From Veillonella intestinalis (GTDB lineage Bacteria; Bacillota; Negativicutes; Veillonellales; Veillonellaceae): a DNA stretch of 64,000 nucleotides. The DNA is taken from NCBI RefSeq assembly GCF_943193155.1, contig NZ_CALPDB010000004.1:62001-126000 (forward strand). The letters run 5' to 3'. This document shows positions 1-9,525 of the stretch, one piece after another (the first letter of the stretch is position 1; each line of letters starts with the position of its first letter). Made by a program: the position numbers and the translations under genes. The notes below the pieces were generated by a model that saw only the letters and a list, made by a program, of their open reading frames with translations, searched no databases and was not told the DNA's origin.

Positions 1-144
1 CTACGTGTTAGTAATAGTGTAAATTAGTTAAGTCTAAGAGTAATTATTGAGAAAGAAGAGAGAGCCATTAAGAAAGACGAAGGAGAGAGCGTCATTTCTT
101 AGCAAAATAAGGGGGCTATATTGAGTGAGAAGAGAGGTAATCTT

Positions 145-1716
145 ATGAGCCAAGTACAAGCAATAACTAACAAACAAGACGTGAATCGAGTGTATTTTTT
201 CGATACTACTTTACGTGATGGCGAACAGAGCCCTGGTGTATCTTTACAGACTCCGGAAAAAATTGAAATCGCTCAGAATCTAGTGCGACTTGGCATTGAT
301 GTTATTGAAGCGGGGTTTCCAGCGGCATCACCAGGTGATTTTGAAGCGGTAAAGACCATTGCTGAACAAGTGAAAGGAGCTACTATTTGTGGCTTAGCAA
401 GAGCGAATAAGGCGGATATTGAGCGGACTGCAGAAGCATTACAGCAGGCTGAACGCAGTCGCCTTCACGTATTTATTGCTACTAGCGATATTCACTTGGA
501 ATACAAATTGAAAAAGACTCGTGAAGAAGTGATTGCTATTGTGAAAGAGTGCTTGGCTTTTGCAGCGGGGAAATTTGATGAAATTGAATTTTCCGCAGAA
601 GATGCATCCCGTACAGATTTAGATTATTTATGTGAAGTCTTTGAAGTTGCCATTGTTGGTGGCGCTACTATACTTAATGTACCTGACACAGTGGGCTATA
701 TGACACCTGATGAATTTGCTTATAAAATTCGCTACATCAAGGAGCATGTGAAAGACATTGATAAGGCTATCATTAGTGTTCATTGCCACGATGACTTAGG
801 TATGGCTAATGCCAATACCTTAGCAGCTATTCAAGCTGGGGCACGCCAAGTAGAAGGGACTATTAATGGTCTTGGCGAACGGGCTGGTAATGTGGGGATT
901 GAAGAAGTGACAATGGCCCTTAAAACACGGCAAGATGTGTATGGTGTTACTACGGCTATTGATACGAAGCAGTTCACACGGGTTAGTAAATTAGTGAGTA
1001 AGCTAACTGGTATGGTCGTGCCGCCGAATAAAGCTATTGTGGGGCGCAACGCTTTTGCTCATGAGTCAGGCATTCATCAACATGGTATGTTAAATAATCC
1101 TACCACCTATGAAATTATGACTCCAGAGAGCGTAGGGGCTGAAAAAACGAGTATCGTCCTCGGCAAACATTCTGGTCGCCATGCTTTTGACAGTCATTTG
1201 GAAACAATGGGCTTCCATTTTACAGCTGAAAAAGTGAACGATTTATTTGCAAAATTCAAAGCCTTAGCGGATCGCAAGAAAGAGATCTTTGATGAAGATA
1301 TTTTAGCATTGGTTATAGATAATATTGACCATGTAAAAGCTATTGAATTAGTGCATCATCACTATAAATCCAATGAGCGTGGCTATGCATATGCTGATGT
1401 GCGCCTTAAGACCCCACAGGGCATTCGTGAAGATGCCGCCGTTGGGGATGGCTCTGTTGATGCATCCCTTAAAGCAGCACAGCGTGTCATTGGTTTACCA
1501 ATAGAACTTATCGACTATCAGGTGCGAGCGGTAACAGCTGGTCAAGATGCTCTTGGTGAAGTACAAGTGACTATTGCTTATAATGGGCGCCAATATAATG
1601 GGCGTGGTGTGAGTACTGACGTTATTTTATCTAGCGTGTTAGCTTATATTAATGCGGTTAACTATGTGTATTTAACAGAAGAAATTGAAAAAGAATTTGA
1701 AGAACAAGAAAATTAA
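145..1716 (+). CDS. leuA: 2-isopropylmalate synthase
   Basis: Condenses acetyl-CoA with 2-oxoisovalerate, the first committed step of leucine synthesis, in the cytosol. The N-terminal TIM barrel shows FFDTTLRDGEQSPG (about residues 18-31) and the metal-binding HCHDDLGMANAN motif near residue 214. The C-terminal third, with GDGSVDASLKA, matches the LeuA regulatory domain that binds leucine in this family. I chose the ATG at 145, giving 523 aa, because AGAGAGG lies just upstream; an in-frame TTG at 121 would add eight residues. It is the first gene of a leuA-leuC-leuD-leuB series. Only 144 bases upstream are visible, so any leader control lies outside the window. Confidence 0.96.
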   Translation: MSQVQAITNKQDVNRVYFFDTTLRDGEQSPGVSLQTPEKIEIAQNLVRLGIDVIEAGFPAASPGDFEAVKTIAEQVKGATICGLARANKADIERTAEALQQAERSRLHVFIATSDIHLEYKLKKTREEVIAIVKECLAFAAGKFDEIEFSAEDASRTDLDYLCEVFEVAIVGGATILNVPDTVGYMTPDEFAYKIRYIKEHVKDIDKAIISVHCHDDLGMANANTLAAIQAGARQVEGTINGLGERAGNVGIEEVTMALKTRQDVYGVTTAIDTKQFTRVSKLVSKLTGMVVPPNKAIVGRNAFAHESGIHQHGMLNNPTTYEIMTPESVGAEKTSIVLGKHSGRHAFDSHLETMGFHFTAEKVNDLFAKFKALADRKKEIFDEDILALVIDNIDHVKAIELVHHHYKSNERGYAYADVRLKTPQGIREDAAVGDGSVDASLKAAQRVIGLPIELIDYQVRAVTAGQDALGEVQVTIAYNGRQYNGRGVSTDVILSSVLAYINAVNYVYLTEEIEKEFEEQEN

Positions 1717-1842
1717 ATCAAAAGAATTATACCGTGAGAAGCAAATCAAGAGTATTACATTAAAAGCATTAAATTAAGAATAGCCAATTTAAGCAAAATA
1801 AATTAAGAGAATTAATGAGAGTAATATAAGGAGGCATTCGTT

Positions 1843-3102
1843 ATGGGGATGACGATGACAGAGAAGAATATGGCGCGCCATGCAGGCGTAGCAACGGTGA
1901 AGGCAGGGGAAATTATAGAGTGTAAAGTAGACGCCGTGTTGATGAATGATATTACCTTTCCGCCAGCGTTAAAAGAATTTAAAAAGATTGGTAAACCTGT
2001 TTTTGATAGAGAGAAAATTTATCTAGTGCCAGATCATTTTACACCGAATAAAGATATCAAATCAGCGGAACAAGCGAAAGTTATGCGTGATTTTGTACGG
2101 CAAGAGAAAATCACTCATTACTTTGAAGTAGGCCGTATGGGCATTGAACATGTACTATTACCAGAGCAAGGATTGGTGGCGCCAGGTGATATGATTATTG
2201 GTGCCGATTCTCACACCTGTACATATGGTGCGCTAGGCGCGTTTGCTACGGGTGTAGGTTCTACTGATGCAGGCGTGGCGATGGCTATGGGCCAGACCTG
2301 GTTTAAAGTACCAGAAGCCATTAAAGTGGAGCTGACGGGTAAGCCTAACCAGTGGGTAACAGGCAAGGATATTGTCCTCGAACTTATTGGTCGCATTGGC
2401 GTTGATGGGGCGCGTTATAAAGCGATTGAATTTTGTGGCGATGGCATTGCCCATTTGACTATGGCCGACCGCTTGACTATTTGCAATATGGCGATTGAAG
2501 CAGGTGGCAAATGTGGTGTTTTCCCTTATGATGAAGTGACGGAGGCCTATGTGTCAGGTCGTGTGAAACGGGCTTATACGCCTGTGGTAGCGGATGAAGA
2601 TGCCGTATATAGTGAAACGGTAGTTATTGACCTAGCTACTTTACAGCCAGTGGTAGCGTTCCCTCATTTGCCATCGAATACGCACTACATTACAGATATT
2701 GCTAACGATATTGCCATTGACCAAGTAGTAATTGGCTCTTGTACTAACGGGCGTTATGAAGATTTAGAAGCAGCGGCGTCCATTTTTAAAGATAGAAAAG
2801 TGGCGGACTTTGTACGTTGTATTGTAGTTCCAGGCAGTCAAGATGTGTATGATCAAGCCATAAAAACAGGTTTGGTAGATATCTTTATTGAAGCAGGCTG
2901 TGCCGTTAGTACGCCAACTTGTGGGCCTTGTTTAGGTGGTTATATGGGCATTATGGCAGCGGGGGAGCGAACTGTTTCCACAACGAATCGTAATTTTAGA
3001 GGGCGTATGGGCCATGTAGATAGTGAAGTATATTTGGCTAGCCCATATGTGGCAGCAGCTAGTGCTGTACTTGGGCGTATTGCAGGGCCAGAGGAGGTTT
3101 AA
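1843..3102 (+). CDS. leuC: 3-isopropylmalate dehydratase large subunit
   Basis: Large subunit of isopropylmalate isomerase, a [4Fe-4S] enzyme of the aconitase family that works with LeuD. Visible motifs are [21 protein letters not shown]-type core sequence near residue 125, GSCTNG (Cys about 300) and CGPCLGG (Cys about 360 and 363), which supply the three cluster cysteines. At 419 aa it fits the shorter bacterial/archaeal LeuC2 type rather than the 466-aa E. coli type. AAGGAGG sits 8 bases before the ATG. A 126-base AG-rich spacer separates it from leuA; leuD starts one base after its stop, so the two subunits are translationally coupled. Confidence 0.96.
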   Translation: MGMTMTEKNMARHAGVATVKAGEIIECKVDAVLMNDITFPPALKEFKKIGKPVFDREKIYLVPDHFTPNKDIKSAEQAKVMRDFVRQEKITHYFEVGRMGIEHVLLPEQGLVAPGDMIIGADSHTCTYGALGAFATGVGSTDAGVAMAMGQTWFKVPEAIKVELTGKPNQWVTGKDIVLELIGRIGVDGARYKAIEFCGDGIAHLTMADRLTICNMAIEAGGKCGVFPYDEVTEAYVSGRVKRAYTPVVADEDAVYSETVVIDLATLQPVVAFPHLPSNTHYITDIANDIAIDQVVIGSCTNGRYEDLEAAASIFKDRKVADFVRCIVVPGSQDVYDQAIKTGLVDIFIEAGCAVSTPTCGPCLGGYMGIMAAGERTVSTTNRNFRGRMGHVDSEVYLASPYVAAASAVLGRIAGPEEV

Positions 3103-3103
3103 T

Positions 3104-3592
3104 ATGGATTTTCAAGGTAAAATTTGGCGCTACGGCGACAATGTAGATACAGATGTAATCATTCCCGCTCGATATTTGGCGATTGCTGATATGGCGGAGC
3201 TAGCTACCCATGCGATGGAAGATATTGATACGACCTTCGCTCCTAATGTAGAAGCTGGCGATTTGATGGTAGCTGGTAAGAATTTTGGCTGTGGTTCTTC
3301 GCGCGAGCATGCACCAGCGGTCATTAAAGCGAGTGGGGTACCTTGTATTATTGCCCATAGTTTTGCACGAATTTTTTTCCGTAATGCCATTAATATTGGC
3401 TTGCCGGTGATTGAAATTGGTGATGCGGTTGAACATATTAAGGCGAACCATGAAATTGGGATTGATATGAGTTCAGGTGAAGTGCATAATTTAACCACTG
3501 GTGAAACGTACCAAGGTACAGCGTTGCCTCCTTTCGTACAAGCCATTGCCAAAACGGGTGGCCTTGTAAACTTTGCTAAACAGCGGGGCTAA
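3104..3592 (+). CDS. leuD: 3-isopropylmalate dehydratase small subunit
   Basis: Small (swivel-domain) subunit that completes the isopropylmalate isomerase active site with LeuC. The 162-aa product begins MDFQGKIWRYGDNVDTDVI and carries GKNFGCGSSREHAP, the family signature. The frame is open further upstream (to 3023) but that extension lies inside leuC; the ATG at 3104 has GAGGAGG immediately before it and gives the usual LeuD length. The one-base gap to leuC supports coupled translation. Confidence 0.95.
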   Translation: MDFQGKIWRYGDNVDTDVIIPARYLAIADMAELATHAMEDIDTTFAPNVEAGDLMVAGKNFGCGSSREHAPAVIKASGVPCIIAHSFARIFFRNAINIGLPVIEIGDAVEHIKANHEIGIDMSSGEVHNLTTGETYQGTALPPFVQAIAKTGGLVNFAKQRG

Positions 3593-3650
3593 GTAAGGAA
3601 TCCGCTTAAAAGAAAGCATGAAATAGAAAAAAGAGAAATACAACGGTAAT

Positions 3651-3730
3651 AGATAGAATAAAACAGGAAAAATAGAATAAGATATAAAAAGATAGAATAA
3701 GCTATAAAAAGGATAGAGTGAAGTAGAAAA
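3651..3730. repeat. degenerate 19-21-bp tandem repeat in the leuD-leuB spacer
   Basis: The 178-base spacer is almost purely A/G on the plus strand. Within it the word GATAGAATA or a close variant recurs at about 3652, 3671, 3691 and 3712, spaced 19-21 bases, each copy separated by an A-run. No gene or hairpin is visible in it. Confidence 0.55.
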
Positions 3731-3770
3731 ATAAACAAAAGAGAATAGAAGAGAGAAAGAGAGCATTTAT

Positions 3771-4847
3771 ATGAGTATAGAGAAACGAGTAGTCGCCATT
3801 AATGGCGATGGTATAGGGCGTGAAATTGTTAATTCCGCTCGTCGTGTTGTGGACAAAGCGGTGGCTAAAGATAATATCGTAATTCGTTGGGCGGAGCATA
3901 AGGCTGGTGGAGAAGCGATTGATGCCTATGGTGAGCCTCTACCACAATCGACCATTGAGGCTTGTAAAGCGGCAGATGCTGTGCTATTGGGGGCTGTAGG
4001 TGGCCCTAAATGGGATGCGGTAGATCCAGCCATTCGACCAGAAAAGGCTATTCTTGGCCTTCGTAAAGCGTTGGGCTTATTCTGTAATTTACGCCCTGTT
4101 CGTATTTTCAAAGCCTTGCAGGACTATTCTCCACTAAAACCTGAATTGGTGCAGGATGTAGACTTTGTTATCGTTCGTGAACTGACTGGAGGCATTTATT
4201 TCGGTGAACGTTCGGAAGCTAGCGGTGAAGGGGCCAATGAAGTGGCGTGGGATAAAGAAACGTATCATCGCTATGAGATTGAACGAATTATGGATGTAGC
4301 TATTAATACAGCCAAACAGCGCAAAGGAAAGGTAACGAGCGTAGATAAGGCCAATGTATTGGCATCCTCTCGTTTATGGCGTAAAGTGGCACAAGAAAAA
4401 GCCACTGCTAATCCAACAGTAGCTTTTGATTATTTGTATGTAGATAACACAGCCATGCAATTAGTAGTTAATCCTGGTCAGTTTGACGTGATTGTGACGA
4501 CTAATCTATTCGGAGATATTCTAAGTGACGAAGGGGCGGTTGTTTCAGGATCCCTTGGTTTATTGCCATCAGCTTCGATTGGTACGGGCACAGCACTTTA
4601 TGAGCCTATCCATGGCTCAGCGCCAGATATTGCGGGTCAGGGCATTGCCAATCCATTAGGAACGATTTTATCAGCGGCTATGATGTGTCGCCATTCATTA
4701 GGCGCTCCTAAGGCGGCTGCTGCGATTGAAAAAGCAGTGGAAGACGTACTTGTAGCGGGGTATCGTACGGGTGATATTTACAAGGCTGGCATGAAAAAAG
4801 TAAATACCGAAGGCATGACGGAGGCGGTGTTAGCATATATTAAATAA
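3771..4847 (+). CDS. leuB: 3-isopropylmalate dehydrogenase
   Basis: Oxidises and decarboxylates 3-isopropylmalate to 4-methyl-2-oxopentanoate with NAD+, the third pathway-specific step to leucine. At 358 aa it has the normal family length. It shows AINGDGIGREIV at the N-terminus, GAVGGPKWD (about residues 74-82), the substrate-binding RELTGGIYFGER, YEIERIMDVA, and the metal/cofactor region DILSDEGAVVSGSLGLLPSAS. The ATG follows GAAAGAGAG, a weaker ribosome site than those of leuC and leuD. It is the last gene of the leu set; the next 250 bases lack an obvious gene. Confidence 0.96.
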   Translation: MSIEKRVVAINGDGIGREIVNSARRVVDKAVAKDNIVIRWAEHKAGGEAIDAYGEPLPQSTIEACKAADAVLLGAVGGPKWDAVDPAIRPEKAILGLRKALGLFCNLRPVRIFKALQDYSPLKPELVQDVDFVIVRELTGGIYFGERSEASGEGANEVAWDKETYHRYEIERIMDVAINTAKQRKGKVTSVDKANVLASSRLWRKVAQEKATANPTVAFDYLYVDNTAMQLVVNPGQFDVIVTTNLFGDILSDEGAVVSGSLGLLPSASIGTGTALYEPIHGSAPDIAGQGIANPLGTILSAAMMCRHSLGAPKAAAAIEKAVEDVLVAGYRTGDIYKAGMKKVNTEGMTEAVLAYIK

Positions 4848-5110
4848 GTTATGTAACTAGTTTTATATTTATAGATTTTTGTGAATTGATGTTTTAAGAT
4901 TTTATTAATTTAAATATTGTAAATATTATAAGTATAAAGAGATTATAGAGGACTTTTCTAAAGTAGAACGGTTAATGGTAAGATTGGTTTGCGGCAAGAA
5001 AGGTCCATTCTGTAATCTAGTTACTATCGGTTTTAATGTTTGAGATAGATTTAATGAGTCTAGCCTTTGAGATATAGGGAGTTATGTAAGGTTTTATAAA
5101 CTTTTAAACT
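4848..5110. other. non-coding spacer between leuB and the Trp T-box
   Basis: No convincing ORF. One imperfect 10-bp stem (4950-4959 with 5002-5011) encloses about 42 bases and could form in RNA. No clear terminator was found after leuB. Confidence 0.4.
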
Positions 5111-5115
5111 TTATA

Positions 5116-5144
5116 TTGACTTCTTTTCCCTACCTGTGTATAAT
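5116..5144 (+). promoter_or_regulatory. sigma-A-type promoter for the T-box/ECF operon
   Basis: TTGACT (5116-5121), a 17-base spacer and TATAAT (5139-5144) lie directly upstream of the T-box leader. Confidence 0.8.
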
Positions 5145-5154
5145 TGAAAAAAAC

Positions 5155-5435
5155 ATAAAGATATCGTCGACGAACAGGAAGAGTAATTATAAGAGTTCGG
5201 CTACAGCGAGTCGGGAATGGTGGGAGCCTGATGCAAGAGTTTATAATGAATGGACCTGGGAGACGTGGCCCGAACTTTGGTAGGCGCCACCGGTCATCTC
5301 CGACCGTTAACAAAGGAGCGCGTATCGCCTATGGGTAGGCCGTACGTAGTGAGCCGGGTCTTTATGACCAATTGGGGTGGCACCGCGGATAACCTTCGTC
5401 CCTAGATTTTCTGGGATTGAAAGGTTTTTTTTATA
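5155..5435 (+). promoter_or_regulatory. T-box leader with UGG (tryptophan) specifier
   Basis: A classical T-box transcription-attenuation leader. The 5' side of the specifier loop has AGTA (about 5181-5184). The opposite side reads GAATGGACC near 5248-5256, giving UGG followed by a purine, as expected for a Trp specifier. The T-box core TGGCACCGCGG is at 5378-5388. A terminator stem (AACCTT ... AAGGTT, about 5391-5426) is followed by a run of eight T. Uncharged tRNA-Trp should stabilise the antiterminator and switch on the downstream importer. The leader class is certain by motif; the amino acid assignment rests on my reading of the specifier. Confidence 0.88.
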
Positions 5436-5458
5436 CCCATTTTTAGGAGGAAAGAAGT

Positions 5459-6922
5459 ATGGAGCGAATTCAAGATGTTTCAAAATTAGTATATACACAT
5501 GTGCAAGGCGGTCAATTTCGCTGGGTTACAGTGAGCACGTTAATGTTGGCCTTGGGTACGATTTTGCACTTAGTTAGCCCTAGTGTAGCAGGGATTACAC
5601 CAAACTGGATGATTGCTACTTATTGTGTAGCTATTCATTTGACACGACCTAATTTTCGTCAGTCTTTGGGGATTGGCTTAGTAGCAGCGCTCATCAATTT
5701 GATGACCTCTAAATCGGCTTTTCCTTATGCTAACTTATTAAGTGAACCAGCTGGTGCTTTAACTTGTGCTTTCATTGTGCATATGTTTAGCAAAGTAAAA
5801 ATTGGTGGGAATATGATTCCTCCTGTTGTATCTGGGTTTTGTAGCACTTTAGTGTCAGGAGGTATTTTCGTAACCATTTTATTTTATGTACTAGCTTTAC
5901 CGCTTGATGTATATCTTAAAGGGATGTGGCCTTTAGTTTTAATTGTAGCGCTTTGTAATGCAGTAGTAACGCCATTACTCTATGTGCCAGCCCAACGTTT
6001 GTTTGCTCGTCGTGGCTATTTACCAAATGCAGATGAAGTCATTTCTAGTGATCATAGTCAGTATGAATTAGTACCAACCACTGATGCTAAAATTTCAATT
6101 GAACATTTTTCCTATTACTATGGTAAACAAACGAAGCCCGCTATTAAAGATATTAACTTAGTTGTTAATGATGGCGATTTTCTAGTAATTACGGGACCTG
6201 CAGGCTGTGGTAAATCCACTTTGTGTATGGCTATGATTGGGGCCGTGCCTAAATTCTATGGTGGTCGCATGGAAGGCATGGTATATGTTAATGGCAAGGC
6301 GACAACGCAAGCGGAAATTTCCGAATTGGCTACTGAAATCGGTGTTGTGTTAGCCGATTACGATACGCAGCTTGTGACGATGACCGTAGCGGAAGAAGTA
6401 GCGTTTGCTATGGAAAATCGTGGGTATACGCCAGAGCAGATTAAAGAACGCAGTGCTATCGTGTTTAAACAAGTCGGCCTTGAAGGCATGGAACAGCGTA
6501 AGATTACAAGCCTTTCTGGTGGCCAACGTCAACGCTTGGCGATTGCCTCGGTGTTAGCTACGAATCCTTCTATTTTAGTGTTGGATGAGCCAACCAGCTC
6601 ACTTGACCCAGAAGGTACCGATGAATTATATCGTTTAGTAGGTTCTTTGAATAAAGAATATGGCATTACCGTTGTGGTTATTGATCATGATTTACATGCT
6701 GTATTACCATATGCCAATCGTATGGCCCTTATGGTGGACGGGGAACTTCGCTGTGATGATGTGCCTGAAAACACATTGCGTTATATGTATAACCATACTA
6801 TTTATGTAGATGCCTTACCATCTATCTTTACAACCTATATGCGCTTAGAAGAAGCCGGTTATGAATTTGAACAGCCATGGCTCAGTGTAACCGCTGCTAA
6901 ATCTGGTTTACGCGTATCATAA
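5459..6922 (+). CDS. ECF importer: fused S component and ATPase, probable tryptophan uptake
   Basis: A 487-aa fusion. Residues about 20-195 are hydrophobic with five or six membrane segments, and resemble TrpP-type S components (LHLVSPSVAGITPNWM, then a loop rich in S, T, F and P). Residues about 210-465 form an ABC ATPase with Walker A GPAGCGKST, signature LSGGQRQR and Walker B ILVLDEPTSS. In most ECF systems the substrate-binding S protein and the ATPases are separate. The gene follows a T-box with a Trp specifier and precedes a second ATPase and the T protein, so the operon encodes a full S-A, A, T complex. Tryptophan as substrate is inferred from the specifier and the weak TrpP resemblance. 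Confidence 0.82.
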   Translation: MERIQDVSKLVYTHVQGGQFRWVTVSTLMLALGTILHLVSPSVAGITPNWMIATYCVAIHLTRPNFRQSLGIGLVAALINLMTSKSAFPYANLLSEPAGALTCAFIVHMFSKVKIGGNMIPPVVSGFCSTLVSGGIFVTILFYVLALPLDVYLKGMWPLVLIVALCNAVVTPLLYVPAQRLFARRGYLPNADEVISSDHSQYELVPTTDAKISIEHFSYYYGKQTKPAIKDINLVVNDGDFLVITGPAGCGKSTLCMAMIGAVPKFYGGRMEGMVYVNGKATTQAEISELATEIGVVLADYDTQLVTMTVAEEVAFAMENRGYTPEQIKERSAIVFKQVGLEGMEQRKITSLSGGQRQRLAIASVLATNPSILVLDEPTSSLDPEGTDELYRLVGSLNKEYGITVVVIDHDLHAVLPYANRMALMVDGELRCDDVPENTLRYMYNHTIYVDALPSIFTTYMRLEEAGYEFEQPWLSVTAAKSGLRVS

Positions 6923-6932
6923 GGAGGTTACT

Positions 6933-7742
6933 ATGCTAGAAGTTAAAGGCTTGCGCTTTGGCTATGTCCTAGGGCAAGATATTATAGATAATGTAGATTT
7001 TACTATCGGTGAAGGTGAATTTATTGCCGTTGGCGGTCGTAATGGCTGTGGTAAAACAACAGTTACTCGTTTGCTGATGGGTCTTGAAAAGCCACGAAGT
7101 GGCAAGATGTACTATGATGGGGAAGATATTACTAATTTATCCCCTGCTGATCGTGGTCGTTTTATCGGGTATGTGTTTCAACAACCAGACCGTCAGATGT
7201 TTCGTCCTACCGTAGCTGAAGAAGTAGGCTTTGGCCCTGAACAATTAGGTTATACGAAAGCAGAAGTAGCTGATATTACGTCGAAGGCATTGGCAGCCAC
7301 AGGGATTAGCCATTTGCGTGATGCTTATCCGCCAACGCTTCGCCGTGGGGAAAAACAGCGAGTAGCGATTGCATCGGCTTTAGCTATGAAGTCTAAAATT
7401 TTAATTTTAGATGAGCCAACGAGTGGCCAAGATGGCAAAGAAACACGGGAATTATTAGAGTTATTAGAAACCTTACGCTCTACAGGGCTTACCATTTTGT
7501 TGGTAACGCATGATATGGAGATTATGGCGGCCCATTGTACACGGGCTATCATTATTGGTTATGGAACCAAAGCGTTTGATGGTACACCAGAAGAATTATT
7601 TACTGCTCGTGAAGATTTATTTGATTTAGGTCTTACGAAACCACCTTGTGTGGAATTAGCCGAAGCGGTACCAGGCCTTGGTTATTGTAAGTCTATGAAA
7701 GATTTTGAAACAAAAATGCTAGCTCGTAAGGGTCGCAGTTAG
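6933..7742 (+). CDS. ecfA: ECF importer ATPase subunit (EcfA-like)
   Basis: Second ATP-binding subunit of the ECF complex, expected to pair with the ATPase half of the preceding fusion. The 269-aa product has Walker A GGRNGCGKTT (about residues 33-42), Q-loop FQQPDRQMF, Walker B ILILDEPTSGQDG and the switch histidine in VTHD. The ABC signature is atypical: LRRGEKQR replaces the usual LSGGxxQR. AAGGAGG precedes the ATG, and only 10 bases separate it from the upstream gene. Confidence 0.88.
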   Translation: MLEVKGLRFGYVLGQDIIDNVDFTIGEGEFIAVGGRNGCGKTTVTRLLMGLEKPRSGKMYYDGEDITNLSPADRGRFIGYVFQQPDRQMFRPTVAEEVGFGPEQLGYTKAEVADITSKALAATGISHLRDAYPPTLRRGEKQRVAIASALAMKSKILILDEPTSGQDGKETRELLELLETLRSTGLTILLVTHDMEIMAAHCTRAIIIGYGTKAFDGTPEELFTAREDLFDLGLTKPPCVELAEAVPGLGYCKSMKDFETKMLARKGRS

Positions 7743-7752
7743 GAGGAAACCC

Positions 7753-8433
7753 ATGCAACGATTAGTACCTTTTACCAAAATATTGATGACTATTGCGTTT
7801 TCCGTATGGGCTGTTCTATTCCAAACTCCTTACGAATTAACGTTATTACTAGCCTTAGAGCTTATTATTTTATTAGTAACGGGCCTTTTGGGCAAACAGT
7901 TTAAAGCTGTTTTAGTCTTAGCGGCCTTTGCCGTATTCTTAGCAGTTGTACAATATCTTGGCGGTGGCACCTTAGAATCTGCTTATGTGACAGGGTTGCG
8001 CATGCTTTGTATGACGATGGTATTTATTATGCTCTTGGCTACAACTAAGTTGCAGGATTTAACGGCAGCTTTGGTGACACAATGTAAAATTCCTTATGAA
8101 TATGCGTTTATGTTTACTGCGGCACTTCGCTTTGTGCCAGATTTTATTGCAGAAAGTAAAGCCGTACAAGAAGCACAGGCTTGTCGTGGTTTAGCGTTAG
8201 ACGGGAACATTTTCAAACGATTTGCTTCCTACGGTTCGGTTATTCAGCCATTATTATTGAAATCTTTAGGCCGTTCTGAAACGATGGCACTTTCCCTAGA
8301 GTTACGTGGTTTTGGTAATAAAAATCACAGCTTTGTTGCTACAGTAGGGATGCGCGGGCTTGATTATGTAGTTGTATCTGTGTTAGCTATTTTAACAGTA
8401 GCTATTATTATGTATGTGCGTGGCGCTTTCTAA
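7753..8433 (+). CDS. ecfT: ECF importer transmembrane subunit (EcfT-like)
   Basis: Membrane scaffold subunit that couples the two ATPases to the S domain. The 226-aa protein has N-terminal membrane segments (residues about 10-95), a cytoplasmic helical region with the two short Arg-containing coupling motifs (EAQACRGLAL near 140 and LSLELRGFGN near 182), and a C-terminal membrane helix. This matches the CbiQ/EcfT family. It lies 10 bases after ecfA with AGGAGG upstream and closes the operon. An imperfect hairpin (about 8475-8506) follows. Confidence 0.87.
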   Translation: MQRLVPFTKILMTIAFSVWAVLFQTPYELTLLLALELIILLVTGLLGKQFKAVLVLAAFAVFLAVVQYLGGGTLESAYVTGLRMLCMTMVFIMLLATTKLQDLTAALVTQCKIPYEYAFMFTAALRFVPDFIAESKAVQEAQACRGLALDGNIFKRFASYGSVIQPLLLKSLGRSETMALSLELRGFGNKNHSFVATVGMRGLDYVVVSVLAILTVAIIMYVRGAF

Positions 8434-8530
8434 GATATTGTTGTACACTATAGGTAAGTATGTATTATCTAAGTGGGCCTCTCATAAGTACAAGACGTTA
8501 GGCCTTGTTGTTAGCAAGTAGGAGCCATTT

Positions 8531-9388
8531 ATGAGTAAACAATATTCCATCGTAGGTCACAATCAATATGAGGGGCAATTGGTTGATGGTCATTTACACA
8601 CTGAATTATGCCCCCATGGGAGTGGTGAAAAGGTTGCTCTTTTAATTGAAAAGGCTATTGAACTGGGGTTTTATAAATTGTGTTTAACAGAACACGCCCC
8701 CCTACCTAATGGTTTTACTCGGCGGTATAAAGGGGATAAAGAAGCCTATGATACGGCGTCAATTCGTATGGATCAAGTAGAACCCTATTTAGCCTTAGGT
8801 ACTGAATTACAAAGAGAGTATGGTCAATATATTAATCTATCTATCGGCTTTGAAGTGGATTATTTGCCTGGCTTTGAGGAAGCGACTCGCGAATTTTTAG
8901 ATTTGGTAGGGCCCTATACGGGGGATAATTTGTTGTCTGTTCATTTTATGCCCGGTGTGGACGATGGCTTTTGGTGTGTAGATTACAGTGAAGCGGAGTT
9001 TGCGAAGGGCTTTGGACCGTGGCTTACTAAGCAAGATGTGCTGTATCGTCGGTATTTCCAACTGGTTTTAGAGGGCGTGCAGACTGACTTTGGGCCTCAC
9101 ACACCAGTGCGTATTGGTCATTTAGATTTGATTAAAAAGTATCAGCACCATTTTAATTTTAAAAACACTTATGATAGTGTTACGCAGCAAGTGATTCGGC
9201 AGATTCTTGAAACGTTACGCTTCCAGAATCGTACCCTTGATTATAATATTGCTGGCTTATTCAAGACAAATTGTCGTGAAATGTATCCTAGTTCCTTTAT
9301 CCAAGGGATGGCCTATGCGTTGGGCGTGCCGTATATGGTGGGATCTGACTCCCATGGGGTGAGTGCTTTTGAAACGGCTTGGGCTTAG
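8531..9388 (+). CDS. hisK: histidinol-phosphatase, PHP family
   Basis: Dephosphorylates L-histidinol phosphate, the penultimate stage of histidine synthesis. The 285-aa protein has the PHP metal motifs DGHLHTELCPHG (about residues 20-31), TEHAP, GFEVDYL, SVHFM, GHLDLIKK and GSDSHG near the C-terminus. This matches the HisJ/HisK type rather than the HAD-type domain fused to HisB in enterobacteria. The hisB gene in this window lacks a phosphatase domain, so this gene fills the pathway gap. It has its own AGGAG site and is separated from hisZ by a terminator and 520 bases, so it is probably a separate transcription unit. Confidence 0.9.
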   Translation: MSKQYSIVGHNQYEGQLVDGHLHTELCPHGSGEKVALLIEKAIELGFYKLCLTEHAPLPNGFTRRYKGDKEAYDTASIRMDQVEPYLALGTELQREYGQYINLSIGFEVDYLPGFEEATREFLDLVGPYTGDNLLSVHFMPGVDDGFWCVDYSEAEFAKGFGPWLTKQDVLYRRYFQLVLEGVQTDFGPHTPVRIGHLDLIKKYQHHFNFKNTYDSVTQQVIRQILETLRFQNRTLDYNIAGLFKTNCREMYPSSFIQGMAYALGVPYMVGSDSHGVSAFETAWA

Positions 9389-9454
9389 AGTTATATAGCG
9401 CCGGTTACCTGATATAAATTGAAATATAATTAATAGATAGCGATTCAGAAAAAT

Positions 9455-9525
9455 AAAAACATCCTTTAACTATTGTCATGAAGTTCACGTTGAATACGTG
9501 ACGACATATAGTAAAGGATGTTTTT
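9455..9525 (+). terminator. long terminator hairpin after hisK
   Basis: AAAAACATCCTTT pairs with AAAGGATGTTTTT, continues as ACTAT/ATAGT past one bulge, and encloses a small inner hairpin (CACGT/ACGTG). The 3' arm ends in T5. It could work in either direction. Confidence 0.8.

Noticed and set aside
3130-3552. A 140-aa ORF antisense to leuD.
   Set aside because: It lies entirely opposite a well-supported gene, has no ribosome site and no recognisable motif.
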